Notes under the pieces: model-generated
What the model was told of the DNA's origin: nothing
Seen by the model: only the letters and a program-made list of their open reading frames with translations
Databases searched by the model: none
Assembly: GCF_037042905.1 (NCBI RefSeq)
Contig: NC_087256.1
Span: forward strand, 25,439,501 to 25,503,500
Origin: Lytechinus pictus
Lineage: Eukaryota > Echinodermata > Echinoidea > Temnopleuroida > Toxopneustidae
Length of the DNA stretch: 64,000 bases
Direction of reading: 5' to 3'
Position numbers and translations under genes: made by a program
Shown: positions 1 through 11,683 of the stretch, one piece after another
Layout of the letters: each line of letters starts with the position of its first letter
Position numbering within the stretch: the stretch's first letter is position 1

Positions 1-832
1 CACTTCATTCACACCATTTTGGATAAACTAACAAGATGAATATAATCATATGGACCCTATATGATAGAAGTAAACAAAATTAGGTATAGACTGAATTCTG
101 GAAGCAAAATATTTTTCGAGAGCCGAAACACGTGCGAAAAAACTTCCTCTGTCAAACTGCGCACTAGTGATGCGCACTGGATTGGCCGGAATCTGAGGAG
201 AAACAGCATTGGAATGAAGGTCGTCTAAACGCTGATTCTGTGATATCGTGATTCATGTTTGTGTTTTGAATCATGATTCAAATCATGATTCAAATCATGA
301 TTCTGGCTTGAGGTTGCATAAACGCAGCCATAGTCAAAACGAAGATTTTATGAAATTTATCTCATCAATTAAGAGACTCAATTAAATTGTTCACACTCAT
401 GATAGGCAAACGTTTTCTTACCATATTCCTCTTTACTTCACACTTGTATTTATAATTACTTTATGAAGATAAACATATACAAATAACGTAGTGCCTATAT
501 ATCATGGGGTAATTTTTTTGTTATTTTGATGTAAACTTTGCTCTGAATGTTCATTCTTTTATGATGATGACAGTAATTTTATAGATCTTGTGGCACATAT
601 TTCAAAGGAATAATGAATAACAGGCCGAAACACAGCTTATTTGTGAATTCGGAATAAACAATGCCCGCTTCTCAACCCGCGATCACTTGTTTCGAAAGTG
701 GGTCTGAGTGATTAGACTATTACAACGGGACTGAAATACCTATCGCAGTTGGACGCCATGGAAGATTCTGACCTACATAAAAGGGATATTGTCCGCTCTA
801 CAGGCACAGTGTTATAAAACAACCACTTTTCG

Positions 833-1008
833 CATCCACTGGAGAGTGCTCGTACATTCACCCGAGTGGATGTACTTCCGCTGCAGTGAGGGGGTCTCCA
901 TTACGATTCTAGCTCTCTGATTGGATAAAACTGTACCATCACTCACTCTGCCGAGTGAGTGATGGTAAGATACGTACAAATCATTCACTCACTCGAGTGA
1001 GTGAATGA
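833..1008. repeat. Cluster of three inverted repeats built from CACTC/GAGTG
   Basis: CATCCACT at 833-840 is answered by AGTGGATG at 865-872. At 934-948 and 953-967 there are 15-base arms around the loop TGCC. At 981-1008 lies a perfect 28-base palindrome centred on CTC|GAG. All share the same CACTC/GAGTG words, so they probably arose from one template. Each could fold as a hairpin. Confidence 0.8.
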
Positions 1009-1677
1009 ATGAATGTTTATGGCATGAAGGGCACGTCATAGTGCGGTATCAAATCGAAATTCTATCAACTCGAACTCTATAGCGCTGTTTCAAAGGAATC
1101 TGTTAAATATTCGGTGTTTGTTCATAAATCATTTCAAGAAAAAGAGTTTATTGGTATATGTGTCCAGTCGCAGCAACTTACAAGTGCGTTTACTTCATAC
1201 TTTTGTGGGTATATTTTGTGAAAACCATTTATTGTGGAAAGTTCCTTCGCCAAAACGTGTTATTATTCACTTACAAAGTTCATACACGCGGGTTAACAGC
1301 ATTTAGTTCGTGTTATTAGCGGAGGTGTGATAATTTCTTATATATTTTTGATAGTTTTATCGTGTCTTTTCCTGCTGAAAAAAAGTTAATTCTTTTGAGA
1401 CTGTGATAGTGATCAATTTCTGAGGAGGGTATCTTCATTGTGCACTTTCAAAGAAGTTAATCAATTGCAATATTGCATTTTACTTTCTCATTCATTTTAA
1501 ACATTTGTATTTATTGATTTAAACTCATCATTATAGAAGAACCTCATGCAAGTAAGGGGAAATAATGAATATCAGGCATGTAATAAATCACTTCACGTTC
1601 ACGTTAACTGTTTGTCCCAAAATGAAAATGTTCTTGTCTATTGGCCAATTCATTTTTATAAAGGACATAGAGACATG

Positions 1678-1760
1678 GATACACACATCCCCAGACACAC
1701 ACCCACACACGCCTGCTCTCCCAACACACCCTCACATGCACACGCACACACACACCCATA
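1678..1760. repeat. CA-rich simple repeat
   Basis: Imperfect (CA)n with interspersed C runs. It generates low-complexity His/Thr/Pro open frames that are not genes. Confidence 0.85.
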
Positions 1761-2249
1761 TATGATTGTAAGTCACATGAATACAAAATGTATATATGTC
1801 ATCTTTATAAACTATAGACGGAACTATTTACCCTGGTCCTTTACCGGAAATAGAAGAAAAGTTTCCCTTTCCTGCCACTATAGGCAGGGTCCTACTTCAA
1901 ATATTTTATCAAACCCATAGGCCTATATAGGTATATGACAAGTAGCAACCGAAATAGGAAATGGAGCTTATTTGTCAGTACAGAAATATGATGAAGTCAG
2001 TGAAATTATGATATTTCTAAAAGATATTTCTTATTGACCCTCGAATTGGTCATTAATAATTGTCAACAAAATCGATTCCATATGCATGTTTGTACAAGAG
2101 CTGCATACAATGTAATAACAACATATCAGCACAAATAGCATGAATAATAATCAATTAACATCAGGGAAAAGGCTTAATAATAATAATAATTAACATCATT
2201 TATATAGCGCTTATCACAAAGAATGTCTCTAAGCTTACACAGAAATCGT

Positions 2250-2462
2250 ACACACTCTTAAAACACTGAGTAGAATTTTACCCAATATTGGGTATTAAGG
2301 GAACATGCATGTTTGCTGAGTATGTTTTTTTACCCCACATTGGGCTATTTCAACGCAACATTGTGTAAAATTTACAAAATATTGGGCATCTTTTTGCTTA
2401 ACCAACATGCATGTTCCCATTTTACCCAATATTGGGTAAACCTTTTTTTTTTTTAGTGCAGA
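2250..2462. mobile_element. Foldback MITE with TTTACCCAATATTGGGTA arms
   Basis: Inverted arms contain TACCCAATATTGGGTA and GGGAACATGCATGTT near the left end and their complements near the right end. The same arrangement recurs at 2872-3104 and 37097-37316, with diverged relatives at 42444-42705 and 60618-60842. No coding capacity. The TA-flanked CACTCTAAAA-type ends of the better copies suggest a Tc1/mariner-mobilised non-autonomous family (inference). Confidence 0.75.
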
Positions 2463-2871
2463 GCGGTAGTAATAATGTTATATTATATGTATTTTCAAAA
2501 CTTAGATCATAAAGAGGGTAAACAATAAATGTAGCATACTAAATGAGAAGGATGTGGGAAAAGAAACAGATGCTTACTTAACGATCAATATATAATCTCT
2601 CAAACTTTGATATAATATACTTGTCCCTGAGAGCTGATATAAGCACTGAATGCACAACAGCATATATGCGGAGAAATCGTCCATTGTTTATCTAAATTTG
2701 GTGATTTCTCAGTTGCGTCTCTCCTCTGTCATGTCTATGGAAATATGATAAAGAGTTCAAAATGCGTACCATAGTATTCTTTGGTTTATTGGCATGTAAA
2801 TTTGCTGAACATACTTCTTCGGTTCAATATGCATATTGAACAGAATGTGGAAAGAATCCCAATTTAGTGAA

Positions 2872-3104
2872 CACTCTAAAAACAGTTTACCCAATATTGG
2901 GTTAACAAGGAACATGTATGTTTGTTGGGCAAAATGAAAGCAAAATAATATTGTGTAAAATTTACCCAATGTTTCGTTGAAATTTACCCATAAAGCATGC
3001 ATTTTGCATAATATGGGACAAAATCTTACCCAAACAAACATGCATGTTCCCTTTTGACACAATGTTGGGTCAATTTTTACTCATTTTTTTTTTAGAGCGT
3101 AAGG
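2872..3104. mobile_element. Foldback MITE, second copy of the CCCAATATTGGG family
   Basis: Begins with ACACTCTAAAAACAG and ends with TTTTTTTTAGAGCGT, with AACATG(T/C)ATGTTTG words facing each other internally. It ends about 90 bases before the first visible P4HTM exon, so it sits in the intron upstream of that exon. Confidence 0.75.
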
Positions 3105-3196
3105 AATCGAATGTATCGAATTATAGAATTCAAAAATGCACTATAGCACAATTTCACTTCTATAAAGTTCTGGATTATTTCCCCTGTCCAATTCAG

Positions 3197-6100
3197 GTCG
3201 TGCGGTATCGCCCAGGCGGACATTACCACGCCCATTTTGACAGCAGTGAGGTGACGTCAGACCTCGAGTGCAGACATACGGGTATTACTTTCAACCAATC
3301 ACGTGAGGCGCCATTCCACGAGGAACGGTGCCGCTATTGCAGGTTTGTCTGAGCCGCTGCAGGGGTGGATGTGGGATAAACTCCTCCCTTTCCTCATACA
3401 GGAAATGGCTTTATACACTGTAAAAAGTTGTTAAAACTTGTTAAACAACTTTTTAAACTTGTTAAACAACTGTTTACATTTTTTAAACAAAGTTGTTTAA
3501 AAGTTTAAACAATTACAAATGTTTAAACAACTTGTTGCTAGAGTGACATGCCTAAACAATGTGCTTTTTTTTTTACTGTGTATTACATTTCTTTATATGA
3601 ATTACATTTTTGGAATGATTTTGCGTCACCAGATGTCTGGGACTGGTCCCATGACATTTGCTCTGGCGACAATTGCTCCGCTGTAGGCTAAATTCCATAC
3701 TATCATGGAATGATTAAACACTACACCTATCCTAAACCTTACCCTAAACATAACGTAAAACCCTGTTACAGCCCAGTGGCGTACCTAGGATTTCCCACAG
3801 GGGGGGCAAATTCGTCCGCCAAAAAATTTGACAAGCAAAAAAAAAAAAAAAAAAAAAAAAGGTCTTCAAGATTCGTCAGGGGGGGGGGCAGTCTGCCCCC
3901 TCTGCCCCCCGTAGGTACGCTGGTGTTGCAGCCCTAACCCTCTATCTTAGATGAAATAAAGCCCGGAGCAACTGTCGCCGGAGCAAATGTTGTGTCACCA
4001 CAGGGTTGTGTTCTGAAATTTCAAGGGTGTTATTCTGATAACTTTTACCAAGGTTTATCCCTAGTCTGAACTAGAATTTTAAACCAGAACTGTGGAACGC
4101 TGGGCTTCATAATATTTTTACAATTTTCCTGGCGATTTAAATTACCAATGGATAGAATTCATTATATTTGTGTTTTCCTATTCTTCCCATCTTGAGACTC
4201 AATTATTTTTTCGACATTTTTTTTTGCAGCCGGATGATTATTTTTAATAGGTGAATAAGTTGACAACTGGCACTCCATATAAGTGTGGTCTTGGTTAATC
4301 CAGGTTTAACCAAATATGGCTATCAAAATACTACCGAAACGTCAACAGAACAAAATATTCTTAAGAAGACAAGGATAATAAAGATCATATCCTGAAAAAA
4401 ACTATATCACCCAAAATGAAAGTCGGATAAGCATATTTGGAAAAATAAAAGAACATGAGAATGAAAAGATACCGGCTAATTCGATAAAGCAAGGGTTATA
4501 ACGTAAAAATAGTTTTTGATTTTCAGGCATGCTAAATCATGAACACTTAGTTGATAGGTTTTGGTTAATTCCATTATTTCTTTGTTTAATTAACAGGATG
4601 ATAACAATACTCTACTATTTAAATGATGTAGATGAGGGAGGAGAGACTGCATTTCCTTTCGCAGACATGGACATCAATACACCTGAGGTAATTTGTGTTT
4701 AATGACACCTTTGTTATTAGGGTTTTTTCACAATAAAAATAATTCACTAAAGTAATATAAGGGGTGTGATATAGGCCTGCATTCACGGGCAAATCGATGA
4801 GTTTTTTTTTTCCATATGAAATTTCACAGAATAATTGTACTTTAAGACGATATTTTTTCAACGAGATTTTCTGCATTTCTCACTCATTTGACATCAGATA
4901 ATTTTATTTTATAGATTTTCTGCTCACTTGCTGCTTCGCTCGCTCATGATTTTTTCTTAGGTTTAGCATCCCCTGCATCTCAAACCAACCCCTGCAAGTA
5001 TTTACCTCATTTCGACACAGTCTAACTTGTTCCAATCTTTGAATCTGGCAGGGACCTAGGAACGATTTATTAGAGGGGGTGCTGTTGACCCCCCTCCCCC
5101 AAAAAACTGTTTTCACTACAAAATGAATAATGAATAAGATTTTGGTCAGAAAAAAAATTGACAGCAAAGCGTCATAATGAAAATATAAGACATAATTGCT
5201 GCGTCATAACATTTACAGCTTTGATGAATGGACGGAATTTTTTTTTATCTTTAAACATTTTGTTGACGGATGGGGGGGGGGGGGTTCACTTATGTGGTAA
5301 TGATACTTTGTTTGCCACACGTTCATGGGTAATGTTTATTTTGTTTCTAATCCATAATTATTCAAATGCTTGTATTTGATGTACAAATATCATATTATTT
5401 CTCACAATAATTTGACTGGACCCCTAAGAAAAACAGAACCATTATATCCATGGCTCTGATTAGAGTGATACACTCGTATTTTTAAAATTTTTAATATCAT
5501 GATAATATTCGTAGTCATTTTTCATATACATGTATGTTTGTACATTAATATAATATATTTTTTAAATATTTTTATACGGTAAATAAAACCGAAACCAAAT
5601 CATACTAATAATTTTCATAATTTTTTTCCTCTATCGTTTTTCTCTCTATCCATCATCGCCCCTCCCCCTCTCTCACCGCTCTCCTCCCTCATCCCTCTCA
5701 CCCCCCTCCCTCTTATTCCCCGTAGTATGAGAGGAAGCTGGAATATGACTACACGGACTTGACTGACCATTGCCACGACAGTAGTCTCGTGGTCAAGGCA
5801 GAGCGAGGCAAGGCAATCATGTGGTATAACCACAACCTTGACCCTCAAACAGGTATCCTTCGGACATCATCTTTTTTAATTGCCATCATGTTTGTCTTTC
5901 CAAATTAAATAAAAATGGCTTTAAGGGAAAGTTCACCCTAAAGAAATGTTTGTTGTAAAATACCAGAGAATGATAAAAAATATTGATGAAGGTTTGAGGA
6001 AAGTCCATCAAAGTTGAAGAAATTAGAACGAGAAGATTTTGATTCATGACATCATATACGAGCAGCTGCCTCATATGTTATGTAATATTTTTTAATAATG

Positions 6101-8294
6101 CATGAATTTAAATTGTTTAACGGTTCATAATGACCGTTTTTTACTCGAGTAGCTGGGTGAAAACATTTTTTTTATATCGTGTATAATGTATACTTAATGG
6201 ACAATATCTTGCCCTGAAATGTATGTTAACAACATGAACTTCAACCTACAAAAAGCTTATTTCAATTCTATCTACTTCGATTTTAATCATTCAATTTTAA
6301 GTCTCATTGAAAGTTTCCAATTATCATCAAAATAATCACACGACCCTGCAAACCACCTTTTGATAATGAATCACCCTAGAAATAAACCGAACCTCCTTGT
6401 TTATGCTTTTCTTTCTTCAAATTCCCCTTTGAACATCCGGAAATTAAAGACCAATCCCCTTTGAAGTCTTTGTCGGAGATTTCTTTCCTTTGAGGAATAC
6501 CCATGAGGGAGGAAAAATCCGTCCAATTCTGTTTGTCTCATCAAAAGTACCATAGTGCCATTTGTTCCTTCAATCAAAAATTATTTCATTTTGATACATA
6601 TATTTCCGAAAACTAGGTTGGCTTGGGACGAGTAGGGGCCACTCGCTGCACGGGGGTTGTGAAGTCATCCGTGGGGTCAAATGGATAGCCAATAACTGGA
6701 TTTCAGTTGACGACGTGTATAATAGGTAACTATGCCACGGCAATGACCCCTTCCATTTACTTTGAGATGATTCTGAATAAATAAAACGTGGAGTAGAGTT
6801 TCCAATTTTTAGCCATAAATTGAACAGAGTCTTATATATTGACCAAGAGAAACTGAAAAATACATTATAAACATAAACAATTTCGAGATGGAATAGGAAA
6901 ACCTTTCGTGTCTGATATTTGTTTTTATTAACATAAAAATATGTTTGTAAACATGAAATTCATTTCATGCATGCATTTCAAACTGGTGATTTTGAACACA
7001 CATAGTTGCTATGATTTAATAAATTGTTTTACGTCATGGCTTTATATCAGAAAAAAATAGTCTTAAATCATCGTTTTTTATTGACATAATTTTGAGTGAA
7101 TCTGTATTGCCATTTTATTTAGGCAGCCAGACTCGATTCTTTTAATAAACGTTAAGATATATTCCATTCTAATTTTCAAGGATTGAAATTATCCACGACT
7201 GTGAAGAGCGACCAGTGACCAATCGTTGATTTGAATAAAAGCCTAAAGATTTTAATTTTGTAGGCATATGAGCTTTAAAACAGATCCTTACTCTTAAAAA
7301 TATATACAATAATTGGCGTATCATTATTCACAATGGCTTTGAAGAGTGACCAGCCGAAAATCAGATTTGCATTTAAACATTACAGATTTGAAACTCAAAA
7401 ATAAAGATTAAAATTTTAATCATTTGAGCTTTAAAAGTCAATCCTTACTATTCGAAATAAATGCAATATTTGACTGGTTACTACTCACAGCCGTTCTGGA
7501 TTTAAAGTTTAGAGAGATTTCTCGCTTTCATCTCCATTTTTGCTTCTTTTACTTTCTTCTATCATTTCCCTCTCGTGCTCCACATTCCTCCAATCTGTAA
7601 ACTTAAATTTCAAGGATTTGAAATAAATCCACATCAGCTGTGAATAATGACCAGTCGAATATTGGATTTATATTTAATCCTAAGGATTCACTTTTAAATC
7701 TCAAAAGATTTAAATTCAAATCTTTCAGCTTTATATTTAAATCAACAATGTTTAAAGCTAAATATTTCGGCTGGTCAATATTCACAGCCGAACTGTATTC
7801 ATTTTAAATCCAGATCGGCTGTGAACGATGACAAGCTGAATATTGTATTTATTTTGTAATCTTAAAATCAACTTTTAAATCTCAAAAGATTAAAATTCAA
7901 ATCTTTCACTTGTATATTCAAATCCACAAGGTATAAGACTATATTCAACTGGTCACTATTTCAAGGCGGATCTGGATTTAATTTTAAAATCCATTATCCT
8001 TTGGAATTTAGAGCGTAAACTCTTTCTGCTCTTAAAAGACCACGCCTTCCTTATTTTCTTTCCAGACAACAGCGATATATGGACGAACTCAGACCATTCA
8101 TTCGTGCAACATCACTCCATTCTAATCCACGGAAAAGTACAACTAAAAGAGCAGGATTATCGCAAGATAAATCGAAACATTCTCCCAAACTAGAAAAGAA
8201 TACAAACAATTCGTCGTGTAATTCGAGAAAAGATGCATATAAACAGGATCCAATAGAGCCTAGATGTTCACAGTCAATGTTTGATGAAAGATGA
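3197..8294 (+). CDS. P4HTM-like: Transmembrane prolyl 4-hydroxylase-like (P4HTM), catalytic half, 5 exons visible
   Basis: Exons 3197-3341, 4597-4687, 5726-5852, 6617-6725 and 8066-8294 join in phase through GT-AG introns and end at TGA 8292-8294. The product is a 2-oxoglutarate/Fe(II) dioxygenase domain: [16 protein letters not shown] supplies the His-x-Asp metal ligands, [17 protein letters not shown] and [12 protein letters not shown] follow, then [20 protein letters not shown] supplies the distal His and the 2-oxoglutarate-binding Lys. Known P4HTM is an ER-membrane prolyl hydroxylase. A Lys/Ser-rich 70-residue tail has no recognisable domain. The N-terminal anchor and EF-hand exons seen in the paralogue at 13415-26192 are absent from bases 1-3196, so the model is 5'-partial. 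Exon sizes (91 and 109 bases) equal those of the paralogue, and no stop or frameshift breaks the frame. Confidence 0.88.
3415..3585. mobile_element. TA-flanked palindromic MITE (GTTGTTTAAAC-rich)
   Basis: TATACACTGTAAAAAG on the left faces TTTTTACTGTGTAT on the right, and the interior is made of repeated GTTTAAACAA words in both orientations. Lies in the first visible intron of the P4HTM-like gene. Confidence 0.7.
3775..3925. mobile_element. AGTGGCGTACCTAGG MITE with 9-bp target duplication
   Basis: Ends AGTGGCGTACCTAGG and CCGTAGGTACGCTGGTG are inverted. Flanks TTACAGCCC (3766-3774) and TTGCAGCCC (3926-3934) are a 9-base duplication with one change. The interior has a G run, CCAAAAAATTTGACAAGC and a long A run. 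A longer copy of the family lies at 30271-30674. Confidence 0.8.
5910..6090. repeat. Probable interspersed repeat beginning TTAAGGGAAAGTTCACCCT
   Basis: TTAA followed by a GGG/CCCT-bearing end is reminiscent of TTAA-inserting MITEs. I could not define the other end, so the boundary is a guess. In the intron after the 5726-5852 exon. Confidence 0.35.
7170..8018. repeat. Run of three to four foldback units (ATTCACAGCCG / CGGCTGTGAA)
   Basis: The words ATCNNCTGTGAATAATGACCAG and GGTCANTATTCACAGCCG alternate at about 7190, 7330, 7490, 7630, 7780, 7820 and 7960, with TTTAAATC runs between. These are degenerate copies of the MITE at 8343-9167. They fill the last intron of the P4HTM-like gene. Confidence 0.65.
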
Positions 8295-8342
8295 TGGTAG
8301 AGTGGAACATTTTGGTCTTTCAGAAGGGGCCGGTCAAAAAAT

Positions 8343-9167
8343 TACACTCTAAAAAGACAGGGATTTAAATAAATCCATTACGGCTGTGAATAGTGACCTG
8401 TCGATATTACGATTTCAAATCAATCCTTAAAGGAGAATGAAACCCTTGAAACCAGCTGAATCCATATCAAAGAGAAAAATCATAGAAACATATTGTTGAA
8501 AGTTTGAGGAAGATTGAATGAATAATAAGAAAGTTATGAGCATTTGAATATTGAGATCACTAATGCCATGTAGATCCTCCCATTGGCAATGCGACCAAGA
8601 TCTGTGATGTCACACACGTACAACTCCCTCATTACTTTAGTACTTATTTCACTTATATTCTCACTTTTATAGAGTCTATCACAAGGTGAGGTGTTCTCTT
8701 TATGAGAGGACAAGTACAGAGGTTTCACAACATTATATCATTGATGAATCGTTTGTCATATGATTAGAATGAGCAAAAAGAGATGTTTTCGGGTATATTT
8801 TCAGTGTCCAAAAGGGGAGAGTTGTTCATCTGTGACAACATAGATCTTGGTCGCATTGCCAATGGGAGGATCTCCATAGCATTAGTGATCTCGACATTCA
8901 AATGCTCATAACTCTTCTATTTCTAGTCCTATTTTACTCAAACTTTTGTTGATATTATTCTTTGATTTTTCTGCTTTCACAAAAGCTAACTTGCTCCAAG
9001 AGTTTCATTCTCCTTTAAAGATTTAAATGCAAATCTTAAAGATTGCTTTTTATACCCAAATTTATTAATATTTAAATCTTTATGGATTAATCTTAAATCC
9101 CAACATCAACCGGCCACTATTCATAGCCGTAATGGATATATTTTAAATACTTGTAATTTAGAGTGTA
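8343..9167. mobile_element. TA-flanked TACACTCTAAA MITE interrupted by a second element
   Basis: TACACTCTAAAAA at the left faces TTTAGAGTGTA at the right, with AAATCCATTACGGCTGTGAA opposed by TTCATAGCCGTAATGGAT inside. Bases 8427-9018 are a later insertion. The only AATAAA shortly after the P4HTM-like stop codon (8368-8373) lies inside this element, so it may provide the gene's poly(A) signal (inference). Confidence 0.75.
8427..9018. mobile_element. TTAA-inserted piggyBac-type foldback MITE
   Basis: TTAA at 8427-8430 and 9015-9018 bracket inverted ends AGGAGAATGAAACCCTTG and CAAGAGTTTCATTCTCCT. Long subterminal arms (ATGNNATGTAGATCCTCCCAT, GCAATGCGACCAAGATC) also face each other. TTAA target duplication is the hallmark of piggyBac-superfamily elements; no transposase is present. 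Confidence 0.85.
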
Positions 9168-9447
9168 GTAGCATATGAGCATTAATGGTAAAGTTTCTTC
9201 ACTGATAATGACCATACTCACACATTAATGCAATGAACCCAAAAAGGAAATACCAAGATTTGAAATGATTTATATCTCGGACGAATTTATATAGCCTTTG
9301 GATTTCCTCTGTTGATAATCTCTTGCCAAATTTCCGATAAGAAAATTGAAAGAGAGTCTCTTTCAATTTAAATTATCGGAAATGTAAGAGACATCTATAC
9401 AAAGATAACTAATTGGCCGTGCCGTTTTCCCCAAATAAGAGAGAACT

Positions 9448-9718
9448 GGAACTCATCTTACAAAGAGTTGTGATTGATCCGATCAACCTCAATTATATGG
9501 AAATCCATCAATGTCATAATTTTTTCATTGGGAAATTTGCACTGTCCTTTGAAAACAAAAAGAAGCATACTGAATTGTCGAGAAAACAGTAAATATATGA
9601 ATATACATCATACCTAGAAAATATTTTGAAGAAACATGTATTTCAGATGTTGTCATTGCTGGCTTTCCATAGTTGTAATTGATTGGATCAATGGTAACTC
9701 TTTGTAAGACGGAGCCCT
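9448..9718. mobile_element. TCTTACAAAGAGTT...AACTCTTTGTAAGA MITE, copy A
   Basis: Same family as 18451-18719, 56315-56550 and 56552-56825: opposed TCTTACAAAGAGTTNNGATTGATC ends, an internal ATATGGAAATCCATCAATGTCATAA block and a GCTGGCTTTCCATAGTTG block. No coding sequence. Confidence 0.8.
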
Positions 9719-11144
9719 GGTCATCATCTATGATGTACAGACCTCAGACGAGAACTGAATTATTACTATATATGTTTGTAACGAGGTAATTTCAATATCA
9801 CGAGATTGCAAAAATTATTTATTTCATTCTCATTTTTCATTCGTCAGTTATCATCCTAACTATAGGGATTTTTCGCTACGCCCACAGGGACGTATTCAAG
9901 AACACAGTAAATATATTAGTTGACAATGCCGGTCAAATGACAAAGAACAGCTGGGAGGTCGTTGTCGAAAAATTGGTGAACCGGAACAGTTGTTTCGTCC
10001 TGAGCTTCGGAGCTGACGAAAAATGGGAAAATTTTCGTTTGTCCAGAGTCGAGGACGAAACGACTGTTTTGATTCACCAATTTACGACAAAGACTTCTCG
10101 GTTGTGCTTTGTCATGAAAGACATGTGACAATACATTTACTGAATTCTTGATCCATTCGTACGTCGTGGAGCAAAATTCCATATTGTGATAAAGGTAACA
10201 TAATTAAACATAAAATAATTTAGAGATTTAGGCTAAGAATCGGTGTTAAGATTTACACTGGATTTGTCCTATTATGGGATATGTAATGTTTCAGATAAAC
10301 TAATAAATATGTAAGCTATTCGGGCCAAGCCATTTCTCTGTATCTTAAGTATTTTTAGTACTTTTTTTTTTACTTCGACTGTTGATTTTGATCTTATTAC
10401 TTTTCGAAATATCTGAACGGATAATTCATAAACTATTGTTGAAAATTCGAGTAAAGTTACTCTATATACCGTATATGAGGATAAACAAGATTGTAAATAA
10501 TCAGATGTAGATTTTTCTTTTTATTTAAACGGTGATTTATTGACAAAGTAATCATAAATGAATGTGATAAGGAATCGCATTGATTATGTCAGAGATTAAA
10601 CCTATTTACAGTAAATCGTGTTTCGTGTGTTCTCTTTTGTTTATTATCCACGGTTTCATTCATTAACTTTAAGTATTAGTTAAAAAAATAAATATATCAA
10701 TTAGAGATAGTAAGAAAAGAAATAATATGTCGGTGTTACATCCATCTTCGCAGTCCTGATAATTAGACATAACGAGAATATTCATAAATCAAAATACAAA
10801 AGAAACTCACAAGATTATGAAAATTAAAACCAAAATAAGAATAAATCTTGAACCAGTTGGAAATATTTTTTGAGGCCTTAATTTTTTTTTAAAGAAGAAA
10901 AAGAACCAATCTCTGTGAAATTAGATTTGATGTGCTCTGATTCGGTTCCATGGCATTTTGCTCCGGCGGCTACTATAATTGCTACGACAGAAAATCTGCA
11001 TGTTAAGCCAAACATAAAACCAAACCTCCTATACACCCATATACTTATCTTTACATCCTTACATTATCCTGCATAATTAACTCTATTATAATCCTAATCT
11101 AACCCTATGCCCTCTAAGAAATCAAGACCGGATCAAATGTCGAA
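9719..11144. other. No gene seen
   Basis: AT-rich intergenic DNA. A short inverted repeat with ACGAAACNACTGT and GTCGAAAAATTGGTGAA words occurs around 9940-10090 and yields two short opposed open frames that I read as repeat. Nothing else recognised. Confidence 0.5.
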
Positions 11145-11675
11145 CCCGGGGGGCCACTTACATTGACGAGTGGATACCATGCGCGACCAAAAAACACGTA
11201 AAAAGGATGTCTTTTTCAAGATAGGGCACGTTACGTACGTAACGTGATAAGGGTGTCAAAACACATAGATAATGAAAAAGGGTTCCTATTTCGCTAGGAA
11301 AGTTACGTGTTTAGGGTCAAATTTGCAGGGATGATAAAACAACATTAAAATGTTTTATAAAGGATGTCCTTTTTGCCCCAATACTACGTGTTTAGAGTCC
11401 GATTTGCACGAGGTGTGGAAGGTGGGGTCGTACTAAACCAAATGATGTGTAAAGGTAAAACCAACGACCGAAGGACCCGTGACATAATAAAATATTCATG
11501 TACTTGTTTAGGGGTTCACCGTTTTGTTCCCAATACTTGTTAACTGTAGGGTTTCACACGCCACTACTTGTTAAGGGGTGCATTTTCAGAATATGGAAAA
11601 TATGTGTTTAGGGTGCTTTTCGAGACCCCATGGTCGCGCATGGTATCCACTCGTCAATGGAAGAGGCCCCCCGGG
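11145..11675. mobile_element. CCCGGGGGGCC MITE with 8-bp target duplication, copy 1
   Basis: The 531-base element has roughly 45-base terminal inverted repeats (CCCGGGGGGCC, then ATTGACGAGTGGATACCATG) and exact 8-base flanks ATGTCGAA at 11137-11144 and 11676-11683. An internal perfect palindrome CACGTTACGTACGTAACGTG is shared with the copy at 26822-27374. An 8-bp duplication suits hAT-like superfamilies, but the end sequence is not diagnostic and no transposase is present. Confidence 0.9.
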
Positions 11676-11683
11676 ATGTCGAA

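Larger units (their letters stand above)
1..3196. other. No gene seen; repeat-rich left flank
   Basis: No open segment here matches a P4HTM N-terminal exon or any family I recognise. It holds a cluster of GAGTGA palindromes (833-1008), a CA-rich simple repeat (1678-1760) and two TA-flanked foldback MITEs (2250-2462 and 2872-3104). Earlier exons of the P4HTM-like gene that begins at 3197 would be expected on this side but were not found, so they are probably left of the window. Confidence 0.6.

Noticed and set aside
1118-1306. Possible 58-base P4HTM exon ending VSSRSNLQ before a GTGCGT donor
   Set aside because: It resembles the IVFSSEDLQ end of the paralogue's 58-base exon, but there is no matching acceptor at the right distance or phase and upstream residues do not align.
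1534-1549. Possible 15-base micro-exon NLMQ before GTAAGG
   Set aside because: The paralogous exon is 58 bases; the short match is expected by chance.
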